Of a DNA stretch of 64,000 nt, positions 10,226 through 20,554 are shown piece after piece (positions within the stretch are counted from its first letter, which is position 1; the number at the start of each line of letters is the position of its first letter). Source of the DNA: Afipia massiliensis (GTDB lineage: Bacteria; Pseudomonadota; Alphaproteobacteria; Rhizobiales; Xanthobacteraceae); NCBI RefSeq assembly GCF_014203115.1, contig NZ_JACHIJ010000001.1:868001-932000 (forward strand). Reading direction: 5' to 3'. The notes beneath the pieces were generated by a model. It saw only the letters and a program-made list of their open reading frames with translations, ran no database searches and was not told the DNA's origin. Made by a program: the position numbers and the translations under genes.

Positions 10226-10974
10226 GCATGCAGGACGAACGCGACACCACGGCGGCCGACTACGTGATGGGCCTGCTCGACGCAGCGGACGAAGCCGCTG
10301 CCGAAAAACGGCTTGAGAGCGATCCAGCATTTGCGGCAGCAGTGAGCGCCTGGCGCGAACGGCTTTCGGAGTTCGACACATCCGCCGAACCCGTGACACC
10401 CAGCCCTGACCTGTGGCGCCGGATCGCGGAGACGACGAAGAAGGAAACGATTTCGGCACTGCCCGGCGCTCGCAACGCCGTACTCGGCGCAACGGTTTGG
10501 AACAATATCCACTTCTGGCGTACAACCGGCCTGACCGCCAGTGTCGCCGCATTGCTGTTTGCGGTTATCGCGCTTGGTGCGCTCACGACGTCAAAGGAGC
10601 TGCGACGCGATCTGGTTGCGCTGGCGCAAAGCAAGCCGGTTTACGTCGCGATCCTCGTCAACGACGCCACCAAGGAAGCCGGCGCAGTGGTCAATGCTTT
10701 CGCCAACGGCCGTGTCGAGCTGATTCCGCTCAAGGCCATCGACGTGCCTCCCGGACGCACGTTGCAGGTGTGGACATTGTGGGACCGCGCCATCGGCCCG
10801 AAATCAATCGGGATCACCGGCCAGTCGCGCACGCTGCAGCTCAATCTCGAGTCCCTGCCCGAAACCGTGGCTGATCAGTTGTTCGAAATCACGCTTGAAC
10901 CGGAAGGCGGATCGCCCAACGGGCGACCCACCGGTCCGATCCTGTTCAAGGGCAACGCAGCAAGAACACTATAG
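10222..10974 (+). CDS. Anti-sigma factor, RskA-like membrane protein
   Basis: 250 residues. The N-terminal half has the short acidic helices typical of the anti-sigma zinc-finger-like domain without the cysteine set (DYVMGLLDAADEAAAEKRL). One transmembrane segment lies near residues 98-120 (TGLTASVAALLFAVIALGAL). The C-terminal part is the periplasmic RskA domain, with PPGRTLQVWTLWD and LFEITLEPEGG as recognisable stretches. The ATG overlaps the sigma stop codon. It is expected to hold the ECF factor inactive at the inner membrane. An in-frame GTG three codons earlier lies inside the sigma gene and is less likely. Confidence 0.9.
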   Translation: MSMQDERDTTAADYVMGLLDAADEAAAEKRLESDPAFAAAVSAWRERLSEFDTSAEPVTPSPDLWRRIAETTKKETISALPGARNAVLGATVWNNIHFWRTTGLTASVAALLFAVIALGALTTSKELRRDLVALAQSKPVYVAILVNDATKEAGAVVNAFANGRVELIPLKAIDVPPGRTLQVWTLWDRAIGPKSIGITGQSRTLQLNLESLPETVADQLFEITLEPEGGSPNGRPTGPILFKGNAARTL

Positions 10975-10987
10975 CTGTTCATCAATC

Positions 10988-11019
10988 CGTGTGATCGAAT
11001 CTCAAACCTCGATCACACG
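10988..11019. terminator. Perfect 11-bp inverted repeat between convergent genes
   Basis: CGTGTGATCGA, a ten-base loop, then TCGATCACACG: an uninterrupted 11-bp stem at the junction of the anti-sigma gene (plus) and the RidA-like gene (minus), overlapping the last codons of the latter. There is no clear T tract on either side, so intrinsic termination is uncertain, but position and symmetry fit a bidirectional transcript end. Confidence 0.45.
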
Positions 11020-11760
11020 CTCCGTGAGAACGCGACGGCAATCCATTTCATACTCAAGATCCTGCACCGGCGGTCGGTTCAGATGCCAGGTCAGACCTTG
11101 CCGGAAGATGCCGCGCTTGCCGAGTTCGCTTTCGATGAACGGGAAGATGTCGTGAACGGTGTAAAGCTGCGTCGCCGTAAGCTGGCTCCAGTCGCCGCCG
11201 AACGCGCCCATGCGCCGTTCCATCTCGCCCAGAACCCATATCGCCTTCTCCAGCATCGCTGCGGGAGAGATATCCCCAAGCCGCACGGCGTGGTCGCGAT
11301 AGTTCCCCTTGCCTTCAGGGGCCTCGCCGCTTCCGGCGACAACGAACGATGCTGGCGCGTTCGCCGCGACAACACTGTACGTAAAGGCATGGAAACTAGG
11401 CGTCGACGGCGGATCGATTTTCGGACACACGTTGCTGCGCGCCACCGGATTGTCGGCACCGTCCCGCATCACGCCCCATTCCTTCAAAAAGCCGGTGTAC
11501 TCCGCGTTGAAGCTCACGAACCCGCTTTCAGTAAAGGGCGCCGGTGAACGCAACTCGCATGCTGCGAACGCCGACAGCGGGCGACCTGCTGCTTTCAGAA
11601 CCTGTGCGATCTTCTCAAATCCCTGACGCAACGGCACTGGATTCGCGAACCGCACTCGTTCGAGCGCGAAGCCTGGAAGCGCTCCAACGCCTGCCGAATA
11701 CTGGCTGACACCCGGTATGAAACGATAGCCACTGTCGGGCGCTTCAACGGTCTTCATCAT
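11002..11760 (-). CDS. RidA/CnbZ-like protein at the end of a LIV transporter operon
   Basis: 252 residues. Segments such as GFEKIAQVLKAAGRPLSAFA and PVARSNVCPKIDPPSTPSFH recall the YjgF/RidA deaminase fold, and the whole protein resembles the CnbZ type (2-amino-5-chloromuconate deaminase) as I remember it. I cannot confirm this without a search. No signal peptide or membrane segment is visible. Two adjacent ATGs (11760, 11757) follow AGAGG. It begins 48 bases after livF and is probably the last gene of the five-gene transporter operon, suggesting that it acts on the imported amide, enamine or amino acid. Confidence 0.6.
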   Translation of the reverse strand: MMKTVEAPDSGYRFIPGVSQYSAGVGALPGFALERVRFANPVPLRQGFEKIAQVLKAAGRPLSAFAACELRSPAPFTESGFVSFNAEYTGFLKEWGVMRDGADNPVARSNVCPKIDPPSTPSFHAFTYSVVAANAPASFVVAGSGEAPEGKGNYRDHAVRLGDISPAAMLEKAIWVLGEMERRMGAFGGDWSQLTATQLYTVHDIFPFIESELGKRGIFRQGLTWHLNRPPVQDLEYEMDCRRVLTERVIEV

Positions 11761-11808
11761 GATACCTCTTCTAGCTTCTGAGAGTTGAATTGTGGTCTTG
11801 GCCTGGGA

Positions 11809-12535
11809 TTATTCTTCCAGAACGCCGAGATAGGCGTCGCGAATGATCGGGTCGGCCAGAAGTTCGGCGCCCGAGCCCGATCTCACGATTCGGCCCATGT
11901 CCATGACAAAGGCCGCGTGGCACAAATCCAGCGCCGTTGTGACATCCTGCTCGACCAGCAGGATCGACATGCCTTCGGCATTGAGCGTACGCAGCGCGGC
12001 GACAAGTTGCTCCACCAGCAGAGGCGACAGACCGAGTGACAGTTCGTCAATCATCAGAAGCTTCGGCGCGCTCATCAGGCCGCGTCCGATGGCACACATC
12101 TGCTGCTCTCCGCCGGAGAGCGTCGCCGCGGCCTGATTGCGCCGTTCGGACAGCTTCGGGAACGTCGTATAAACCCTGTCCATATCGCGACTGATCTCGG
12201 CGCGCGACGCGGTACGCGAATAAGCACCCATCAGAAGATTGTCTTCGATGCTCATTGCGCCGAACAGACGCCGCCCTTCTGGCACGTGAACAATGCCGCG
12301 TGAAAGAATCCGGGCAGCGGTAGCGCCTGCGAGGTCCTCGCCGTCCGATCGATAGGAGCCGGACTGAACCGGGATCAGACCCGACAGCGCACGCATCAGC
12401 GTGGTCTTGCCCGCACCGTTAGAGCCGATCAGCGCCGTAATCTCACCCCTGCGCACCGCGAGATCGATGCCCCATAGCACCTGCACCTCGCCATAGCCGG
12501 CGCGCAAACCTTGCAATTCGAGAATGGGAGCAGCA

Positions 12536-12543
<8 letters not shown>
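11809..12543 (-). CDS. livF: Branched-chain amino acid type ABC transporter ATP-binding protein
   Basis: 244 residues. Walker A GSNGAGKTT, signature LSGGEQQM and the Walker B region PKLLMIDELSLGL are all present, with the LivF-type HVPEGRRLF segment. It powers import together with LivG at the LivHM permease. The ATG at 12543 has AGAGGG eight bases upstream and overlaps the end of livG; an upstream in-frame ATG at 12564 has no ribosome site. The substrate is not revealed by the ATPase. Confidence 0.94.
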
Positions 12544-13277
<734 letters not shown>

Positions 13278-13285
<8 letters not shown>

Positions 13286-14213
13286 GCTTCGGCCTCCATG
13301 CAAGAAGTCGATCACGCAGCGACATCAGTCCGTGCGGAAGGAACAACAGCAGCGCGACGATGAGAACGCCGAGGACGCCGCTATGGATCTGGATGTAGTT
13401 GCGCCAGACCACCTCCTCCAGACCGAGATAGACGAGCGCACCGATAACCACACCAAGCGGCGAACCGAGCCCACCAATCAGCGCCATCACGATCGGCTTG
13501 ACCGAATAGAGAATGTCGAACACGTCCGACGGATCGATGTAATGGACCCACGCGGCATAGATGCCGCCCGCCGCGCTGACGAAGCATGCCGAGAGGCCAA
13601 ACGCGACGCTCTTGTAGAGCGTGGCGTTGAGACCAATCATGTTGGCGGCGGTCTCATTCTGCCGGATGCACGCGAGTCCAAAGCCGAGCTTTGACCCCGA
13701 GACGACGAGCACCATCAAGGCGGTACCGAGCAGCAATGCCCACATCGCATAAAAGAAGAAGGTCGCGTCCGATATCACACCGGCTGCGGATGTCAGCGGG
13801 ATGTTCAGGCCCATGCCGCCGCCGGTGAGATCGGTGGCATTGTTGACGAGCTCGCGAAACACCTCGATCAGCGAAAGGCTTGCAATCGCGAAGTAATGTC
13901 CGCGCAGGCGCAGCAACGCGGCTCCCAGAAGGGCTGCAACCACGAACGATCCCACCCATGCGGCAGCCACCGCAACACCGATAGGCACGCCGCGCGACAT
14001 CAAAACGCCGGTTGTGTACGCCCCAAGGCCAAAGAACGCTGCCGTGGCGAACGATGGATAGCCCGCGAAACCACCGACAATATTCCATGACAAAGCGAGG
14101 ATCGCGTACATGCAGGCGATCGTGCCAAGCCTTAGCGCATACGCTCCACCGAACATCGGCAGCGCGGCGATACAAGCGATTAGCACCAGCAGGATCAAAT
14201 TCGACCGGGTCAT
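13278..14213 (-). CDS. livM: Branched-chain amino acid type ABC transporter permease LivM
   Basis: 311 residues with about eight to ten hydrophobic segments and the LivM landmarks IVGGFAGYPSFATAAFFGLGAY near the N-terminus (shown here in part) and LIGGLGSPLGVVIGALV near the C-terminus. An inner membrane channel subunit pairing with LivH. The start ATG overlaps the livH stop by four bases, so the two are translationally coupled. Confidence 0.94.
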
Positions 14214-15076
14214 TCGAAGCCCTTTCGGCCAAGCAGGCCCTGGGGGCGGACGATCAGGAAGATGATCAGCAAGACGAATGACAACGTCGTCGCATGCGCC
14301 GGACCGATCAGCGTGGAGCCAATACCTTCGATCAGGGCCAGCAGAATGCCGCCGGCCAGAGCACCCGACACACTGCCAAGGCCACCAAGAACGCAGACAA
14401 CGAAAGCCTTGCCGAGATAGGCCGTGGAGGTCAGCGGCGAGATCGGGAAGATCAGCGCCATCAGCACACCAGCGCAGCCGGCCAGTGCCGCACCGAGGCC
14501 GAAGGCAATCGCGTAGATCGACTTGACATCGACACCCATCAGCGTGGCCGCGTCACGATCGAGCCTCACCGCAACGATAGCTCGCCCGACACGCAATCGG
14601 CGCAGGATCAGATAAAGCACCCCCGTCAGCGCCAGCGCGGACGCGGTCGCGATCAGCCGATCGACCGGAACGACAACGTCGAAGAATGAGATCGACCCCA
14701 TCGGCGGCGTCAGCGTCAGCTTCCGGTAATCAGCCTTGAAATAGTAGATCATCGCGTTGTTGAGGATCAGATCGAGGCCGAATGTCAGCGTCAGCGTCAC
14801 CAGCACCGGCGCGGTGATCACACGGTTAAGAATGATACGTTGAATGAGGTAACCGAACGCAAAGAACAACGGCGCCGCGATGAGAAGCGCGTACCACGGC
14901 GAGAGATGGAGTGACTGATAAAGTCCCCAGGCCAGATAAGCGCCGAGAACGATGAACGAGCCATGGATCAGGTTGATGACGTTCAGAACGCCCCAAACCA
15001 GTGAGAAGCCGATCGCAATACATGCGTAAAGGCAGCCCAGCACTAAAGCATTGATCAGAACCTGGGCCGCCAGCAT
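14210..15076 (-). CDS. livH: Branched-chain amino acid type ABC transporter permease LivH
   Basis: 288 residues, strongly hydrophobic, with the LivH marks LVWGVLNVINLIHGSFIVLG (residues 27-46) and VLGGLGSVSGALAGGILLAL near the C-terminus. It forms the permease with LivM. The start is 28 bases after the binding-protein gene. The whole block binding protein-H-M-G-F runs on the minus strand with short gaps or overlaps. Confidence 0.94.
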   Translation of the reverse strand: MLAAQVLINALVLGCLYACIAIGFSLVWGVLNVINLIHGSFIVLGAYLAWGLYQSLHLSPWYALLIAAPLFFAFGYLIQRIILNRVITAPVLVTLTLTFGLDLILNNAMIYYFKADYRKLTLTPPMGSISFFDVVVPVDRLIATASALALTGVLYLILRRLRVGRAIVAVRLDRDAATLMGVDVKSIYAIAFGLGAALAGCAGVLMALIFPISPLTSTAYLGKAFVVCVLGGLGSVSGALAGGILLALIEGIGSTLIGPAHATTLSFVLLIIFLIVRPQGLLGRKGFE

Positions 15077-15104
15077 GTGATGTCCTCGCCTCCGCGCCCG
15101 TGGA

Positions 15105-16316
15105 TCAGTTCACGCCGAGCTTGAATTCGCCCTGCTTGATCAGCGCAGGCGAGAGCACGACAGGCTTGCCGCCCTGAAGCTGGAATACCGGCGGCTCCAG
15201 CGAGTTGATCTGCCCTGTCGGACCAAACTTCACGGGGCCGAAGAACGTCATCACGTCAAGCTTGGCGAGTTCGTCGCGCACCTTGTCCTTGTCGAGCGAC
15301 CCGGCCTTCTCGATCGCCATCTGGAACAACGCTCCGGCGACCGAAGCCGACGCCTGCGCATAGTCAGGTTCGGATTTGAACTTTTCCTTGAACAGCTTCA
15401 CGTAGTTTGCCGTGGTGCCGAAAATGTCCTTGCCAGAATACTGCGCGGCGGGATGCCACCAGGCGGCGCTGGTGATGTTTTCTCCGCCCGCACCGGCGGC
15501 ATCGATGAACTCCTGATAGGCCGGACCCGCGATCATCGAAACCACCGTGGCCTTGATCTGCTGATCAGCCATCTGCTTTTTCACCAGCAGCAGATCGTTG
15601 ATATAGCCGGTGACGAAGATCCATTGCGGAGCCAGCGACTTGATCTGCGACAGCGTGGCGGAGTGATCGAGTGTCCCGATCGCATACTTCTCGAAGTACG
15701 CAACTTCGAGACCGTTGCCCTTCGCCGATTTTTCCATTTCCTGCGCGATGGCAAGGGGGAACAGATCGTTCCGCGCCAGAATCGCGACCTTCTTCACGTC
15801 CGGCGCCTTCGCCTTGACCATCTGGGTGAGCGGTGTGGTCAGCGTGTCGTTCGGCGTGAAGGTGCCGAACAGGTATTTGTAGCCCTGGTCGTAAACCTGC
15901 GCCGACGAGGCGGTCGCGGCGATGGTCGGCACCTTGTACTTTTCGGAGACGCTGCTGCCCGCCTTCGCGGCGCCCGACCCGAACGGGCTGAACAGGAAAT
16001 TGACGTTGTTCTGGGTGATCATCTGCTCGGTGGTCTGCACCGCGCGCGGCGTGTTCGACTGGTAGTCGGTGTAGACGATCTCGACCTTGTACTTCTTGCC
16101 GCCGACCGAGATGCCGCCTGCCTTGTTGGCCTGCTCGGCCCACAGGTCATATCCCTGCTGCTGCTTGATGGCCTCGGGCGCGAGCGGCCCGGTAAGCGGG
16201 AGCGGCGCTCCGAACTTGATGACATCCTGCGCCTGCGCCGCTGAGGCGGACAATCCCAAAGAGGCAGCAATCAAAAGTGAATTCAAACCACGCGAGACGA
16301 GCCGGGAGCGAGCCAT
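15105..16316 (-). CDS. ABC transporter substrate-binding protein, LIV-type (Peripla_BP_6)
   Basis: 403 residues. A signal peptide (hydrophobic LNSLLIAASLGLSASAAQA, cleavage after AQA) is followed by DVIKFGAPLPLTGPLAPEA, the usual start of leucine/amide-binding proteins. Family features include FLFSPFGSG and a C-terminal GPTGQINSL. Such proteins bind branched-chain amino acids, amides, urea or aromatic acids; the sequence alone does not tell which. The ATG has GGAG at good spacing. It is the first gene of the transporter operon and faces the divergent LysR regulator, which probably controls it. Confidence 0.93.
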   Translation of the reverse strand: MARSRLVSRGLNSLLIAASLGLSASAAQAQDVIKFGAPLPLTGPLAPEAIKQQQGYDLWAEQANKAGGISVGGKKYKVEIVYTDYQSNTPRAVQTTEQMITQNNVNFLFSPFGSGAAKAGSSVSEKYKVPTIAATASSAQVYDQGYKYLFGTFTPNDTLTTPLTQMVKAKAPDVKKVAILARNDLFPLAIAQEMEKSAKGNGLEVAYFEKYAIGTLDHSATLSQIKSLAPQWIFVTGYINDLLLVKKQMADQQIKATVVSMIAGPAYQEFIDAAGAGGENITSAAWWHPAAQYSGKDIFGTTANYVKLFKEKFKSEPDYAQASASVAGALFQMAIEKAGSLDKDKVRDELAKLDVMTFFGPVKFGPTGQINSLEPPVFQLQGGKPVVLSPALIKQGEFKLGVN

Positions 16317-16374
16317 CCAGATTCTCCATCAGGGACCAAGGGTACGACCTGTCGAAATCTTGGCAAAATAAGGG

Positions 16375-16400
16375 ATCGAATAAAAGCATTGAATTTCGAT
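16375..16400. promoter_or_regulatory. Inverted repeat in the livK-type/LysR divergent region
   Basis: ATCGAA (16375-16380) and TTCGAT (16395-16400) separated by 14 bases within the 168-base divergent region. The spacing and AT-rich core are compatible with a LysR-type site, but six-base arms are short and could be chance. Confidence 0.25.
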
Positions 16401-16484
16401 GCGAACGGTCTGAAAATTAGATCGCTATGCACGACCTGCTTGATTTCAAAGCATCCCCCTTACCGGAAGAACTGGTCCGAACAC

Positions 16485-17387
16485 ATGATTGAATCAACGG
16501 CTATTCGGTACTTTCGCGAGGTCACGGTGCGCGGCTCAATCAAGCGGGCTGCGGAATCCCTGCGGATTGCCCCCAGCGCCATCAGCCGACAGGTGCAGGG
16601 GCTCGAAGACGAGCTTTCGGTCAAATTGTTCGAGCGCGGGGCGCGGGGGATGAATCTGACCAATGCCGGCCACCTGCTCTACCGCTATGCACAAGAGAGC
16701 CTGACGAAACTGGATCGGGTCCGCGCGCAGGTGGAGGAATTCGATTCGCTGCAGCGCGGTCACGTCAAGCTGGCGACCGTTGAAGGCCTGCTGGCGAGCT
16801 TCGTGTCGGACTTTGTGGTCGATCTTTCGAGGGACTACCCCGGCATTTCGATCGCGGTGACCACCGTGGGATCGCGCGGCGTCGCCGAAATGGTCGGACG
16901 GCATGAGGTCGATCTTGGGCTTGTCTTCGGCCGCGCGCCCCGCCGCGACCTGATTGAACTGGCCCGGATGCGGCAATCACTGTGCCTGATGGTTGCGCCG
17001 CAACATTCGATGGCCGGCAAGGATCATTGCGCGATAAAGGATCTGGCCGGGCTACGAGTAATCCTGCCCGATCCTTCGTTCGGTATTCGCCAGGAAATCG
17101 ATCGCGCCTGCGCCAAGGCCAACATCGAACTCGATATCTACAGCGAGACCAACTCCATCGCCTTCTTACGAACGATGGCGGCCAAAACCGGTCTCGGCAC
17201 CTTCCTGCCACGGAATGCGGCGATGCCCGAGCTGGTTGCGGGTACGCTGGTCGCCATCCCTATGCGCGACAAGCGACTGGAGGCAACGCAGGTCACGCTG
17301 GTGCAACTCGCGGCCCGCAACACCACACCCTCCAGCCTCCGCGTCGCGGAGTTGCTGGTCGACAGAATGAAGCAGCAGACGGACTAG
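16485..17387 (+). CDS. LysR-family transcriptional regulator
   Basis: 300 residues. The N-terminal winged helix-turn-helix is clear (GSIKRAAESLRIAPSAISRQ, followed by LEDELSVKLFERGARG), and a LysR substrate-binding domain follows. The ATG at 16485 starts at the typical MIESTAIRYFREV; the open frame upstream to 16389 shows no conserved sequence. It is divergent from LIV transporter 1, its likely target. Its TAG stop shares CTAG with the stop of the convergent RND gene, leaving no room for a terminator between them. Confidence 0.93.
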   Translation: MIESTAIRYFREVTVRGSIKRAAESLRIAPSAISRQVQGLEDELSVKLFERGARGMNLTNAGHLLYRYAQESLTKLDRVRAQVEEFDSLQRGHVKLATVEGLLASFVSDFVVDLSRDYPGISIAVTTVGSRGVAEMVGRHEVDLGLVFGRAPRRDLIELARMRQSLCLMVAPQHSMAGKDHCAIKDLAGLRVILPDPSFGIRQEIDRACAKANIELDIYSETNSIAFLRTMAAKTGLGTFLPRNAAMPELVAGTLVAIPMRDKRLEATQVTLVQLAARNTTPSSLRVAELLVDRMKQQTD

Positions 17388-20300
17388 CCGGGAACACTTT
17401 CCGTGGTCCGGGGCTCCATTTCAACACTGCCCGGGAACAACCTGCGCACCAGAATGTAAAAGATCGGCGTGAAGATCAGCCCGAACAGCGTGACGCCAAG
17501 CATGCCAAAGAACACGGCGACGCCGACCGCTTGACGCATTTCCGATCCGGATCCCGATGAAATCACCAGCGGAAGCACGCCGAGAATGAATGCAAAGGAG
17601 GTCATCAGGATCGGCCGCAATCTTAGCCGGCACGCCTCGATAACGGCTTCAAGCTGGTCGCGCCCCTCCCGTTCAATGTCGCGGGCGAACTCGACGATCA
17701 GGATGGCGTTCTTGGCCGCCAGCCCCACCAGCACGACGAAACCGATCTGGGTCAGAATGTTGATATCCTGCCCCATGATGCGCACGCCGATTGTCGCGGC
17801 GAGCAGGCACATCGGCACAATCAGGATCACGGCGAATGGAAGGGTCCAGCTGCCGTATTGCGCCGCAAGCACGAGATACACGAACAGCACGCAGATCGGG
17901 AAAACGTAAAGCCCCGTATTGCCTCCTGTCACCTGCTGATACGACAGATCGGTCCACTCGAATCCGAACCCGCTGGGCAACGTCTGGACCGCCAGTGCTC
18001 GCATCGTATCGATCGCCGTTGCAGAACTTGTTCCTGGAAGCGTATCGCCCTGCAACTCGGCGGACGGATACAGATTGTAACGCGCAACCCGGTCAGGTCC
18101 CGACGTATCGCGGAAATCGACGACGCTTCCGAGCAGCACCATGTCTCCCGCTGTGTTGCGGGTTCGTAGCCTGGCGAGATCCGTGGTCTCCCGGCGGAAC
18201 GGCAAATCCGCCTGGGCGACCACGCGATAGGAACGGCCGAGAATATTGAAGTCGTTGATATAGGTCGAACCGAAATAGGTCTCGATCGCTTCGGTCACGC
18301 TCTGGACCGGCACATTAAGCATCTGCGCCTTCTGGCGATCGATCTCGACGAATACCTGAGGCGTGTTGGCGCTGAACGGTGAAAACACCGCTGTCAGCCC
18401 GTGAGCTTTCCGGGCCTCATTCACTAGTTCGTCAGTGGCTGCGGCAAGCAGTTCGGGACCCCGCCCCTGCCGGTCCTGCACGCTCATGGTGAACCCGCCG
18501 CCCGTCCCGATACCTGGTACAGCAGGCGGCGGCACGACGATCACAAAGGCGCCCTCGATACTCGACAGCCGCTTGCGCAACTCCGCGGTGATCACATTGG
18601 CAGTCAGGCCCTCCTTCAGCCGGATCTTCGGGTCCTCGAACACCGGAAACAACGCAGCAGCGTTGCTGGCTTGCGTCCGTGTCGCACCGGACAAGCCCGC
18701 AAAGGAAGGCACGCGTACGATCCCCGGCGTCTCAAGTGCGATCCTCTCGATCTCACGAACGACCTCGGTCGTGCGTGCGAGCGATGCAGCGCCGGGCAAT
18801 TGCACGGCGACAATGACATAACCGCGATCCTGCGCCGGAATAAAGCCTTGTGGTGTGGCTACGACCAGCCAGACGGCTGAAGCAATCAAGGCAGCGTAAG
18901 CCAGCAGCATCACAACCGAATGCCGGATAACAAACTCCGCCGCAGTTCCATAACCGTGCGAAAGGCGATCGAACACACGGTTGAAAGCGCCTGTGAATTT
19001 TCCCCATCCACGCGCGATCACATTCCAGCTCGCCGGCGGCCGTTTCTCTTCATGCGGGCGCAGGATGATCGACGCCAGCGCTGGAGAAAGGGTCAGCGAA
19101 CAGAAACACGATATCGCGGTGGCAACCGCGATAGTCACGGCGAATTGCTGGAAGAACTGCCCGGAGATGCCGCCCAAAAATGCAGTGGGCACGAACACCG
19201 CACACAGCACCAGCGCGATCGAAACCAGTGCCCCGCCGACCTCCTGCATGGTGAGCAATGCGGCTTCGCGCCTGCTCAGACCCGCAGCCAGATGCCGTTC
19301 GACATTCTCAACAACGACGATCGCATCGTCCACCACAATGCCGACGGCAAGCACCAGCCCGAACAGCGTGAGATTGTTGATCGAAAATCCGAGCGCCGCC
19401 ATGACCGCGAAGGTGCCGATCAGCGAAACAGGAATCGCCAGAATCGGAATGATCGCCGGACGCCAACCTTGCAGAAACACAAGGACGACGATCACGACCA
19501 GGATCATCGCTTCGTAGATTGTCTTGATCAGTTCATTGACCGACTCCGCAATGAACTCGGTGGGATTGTAGCCAATGTTGTATTCGAGGCCTGGTGGAAA
19601 ATCCGCCTTGAGCCTTTTCATGGCATCGGAAATGCCCTTGGCGGTAGCCAGCGCATTCGAGCCAGGCCGCTGCGACACCAGCATCGCGACCGCGGATTTC
19701 TTCAACAGAAAGCTGTTGGTTGTGTAGGCCAGCGCCCCGAGTTCGATACGCGCCACATCGCGCAGACGCACGATACGGCCATCCTCTCCGGCCTTGATGA
19801 TGATGTTTTCGAACTGCTGCGGATCTTTCAAACGCCCCGTAAAGGTGAGATTGGGTTGAAACGCGCGGTCGGAAATCGGCGGTTCGGCGATCTGGCCACC
19901 GGCGATCTGTAGATTCTGGGCGCGGATCGCGGTGACTACGTCACCGGCAGTCATTCCAAGCGTGGAAATCTTCTCCGGGTCGAGCCACAGGCGCATCGAA
20001 TAATCCCGCGCGCCGAAAATCTGGATGTCGCCGATGCCGTCTAGTCGGAGCAACTGATCGCGCACCTGCCGGAGCGCATAGTTGCTGATGTAGAGCTGGT
20101 CGTAGGTGTCGTCAGGCGACAGCATGAACACGACCATCAGCAGATCGGGGCTGTCTTTGCGTGTCACAACACCATTACGTTGCACTTCCGTCGGCAAACG
20201 GGGCAACGCAATCGCCACCCGGTTCTGAACCAGCACCTGCGCCTTGTCGAGATCGGTGCCCAGCTTGAACTCGACGGTGATTGTCAATTGGCCGTTCGAG

Positions 20301-20554
20301 GTCGCCTGACTGTAAATAGACACCATGTCCTCGACGCCATTGATCTCCTGTTCGATCGGCGTTGCGACGGTATCCGACACAGTTTGCGCGGACGCGCCCG
20401 GATATTGCGTGGTAACGATCACCGTCGGCGACGCCACCGGCGGATACTCGGCGACGGGCAAGGTGGTGTAGGCAATCGCGCCGATAATCATCAGCACGAT
20501 GGACAGCACCATGGCCAGAATTGGCTGGTTGATCGACAGGCGGCCCAGATTCAT
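17384..20554 (-). CDS. RND multidrug efflux transporter (HAE1 family, AcrB/MexF-like)
   Basis: 1056 residues, the usual size. The N-terminus INQPILAMVLSIVLMI, the VAEYP motif and the proton-relay aspartates in GIVVDDAIVVVENVE are all present, as is NAILIVEFA in the second half. Twelve membrane segments and two large periplasmic loops are expected. It exports hydrophobic compounds from the periplasm or inner membrane by proton exchange. It overlaps the adaptor gene by four bases (ATGA). No outer-membrane channel gene lies nearby, so it must borrow a TolC-like partner. Confidence 0.95.
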   Translation of the reverse strand: MNLGRLSINQPILAMVLSIVLMIIGAIAYTTLPVAEYPPVASPTVIVTTQYPGASAQTVSDTVATPIEQEINGVEDMVSIYSQATSNGQLTITVEFKLGTDLDKAQVLVQNRVAIALPRLPTEVQRNGVVTRKDSPDLLMVVFMLSPDDTYDQLYISNYALRQVRDQLLRLDGIGDIQIFGARDYSMRLWLDPEKISTLGMTAGDVVTAIRAQNLQIAGGQIAEPPISDRAFQPNLTFTGRLKDPQQFENIIIKAGEDGRIVRLRDVARIELGALAYTTNSFLLKKSAVAMLVSQRPGSNALATAKGISDAMKRLKADFPPGLEYNIGYNPTEFIAESVNELIKTIYEAMILVVIVVLVFLQGWRPAIIPILAIPVSLIGTFAVMAALGFSINNLTLFGLVLAVGIVVDDAIVVVENVERHLAAGLSRREAALLTMQEVGGALVSIALVLCAVFVPTAFLGGISGQFFQQFAVTIAVATAISCFCSLTLSPALASIILRPHEEKRPPASWNVIARGWGKFTGAFNRVFDRLSHGYGTAAEFVIRHSVVMLLAYAALIASAVWLVVATPQGFIPAQDRGYVIVAVQLPGAASLARTTEVVREIERIALETPGIVRVPSFAGLSGATRTQASNAAALFPVFEDPKIRLKEGLTANVITAELRKRLSSIEGAFVIVVPPPAVPGIGTGGGFTMSVQDRQGRGPELLAAATDELVNEARKAHGLTAVFSPFSANTPQVFVEIDRQKAQMLNVPVQSVTEAIETYFGSTYINDFNILGRSYRVVAQADLPFRRETTDLARLRTRNTAGDMVLLGSVVDFRDTSGPDRVARYNLYPSAELQGDTLPGTSSATAIDTMRALAVQTLPSGFGFEWTDLSYQQVTGGNTGLYVFPICVLFVYLVLAAQYGSWTLPFAVILIVPMCLLAATIGVRIMGQDINILTQIGFVVLVGLAAKNAILIVEFARDIEREGRDQLEAVIEACRLRLRPILMTSFAFILGVLPLVISSGSGSEMRQAVGVAVFFGMLGVTLFGLIFTPIFYILVRRLFPGSVEMEPRTTESVPG

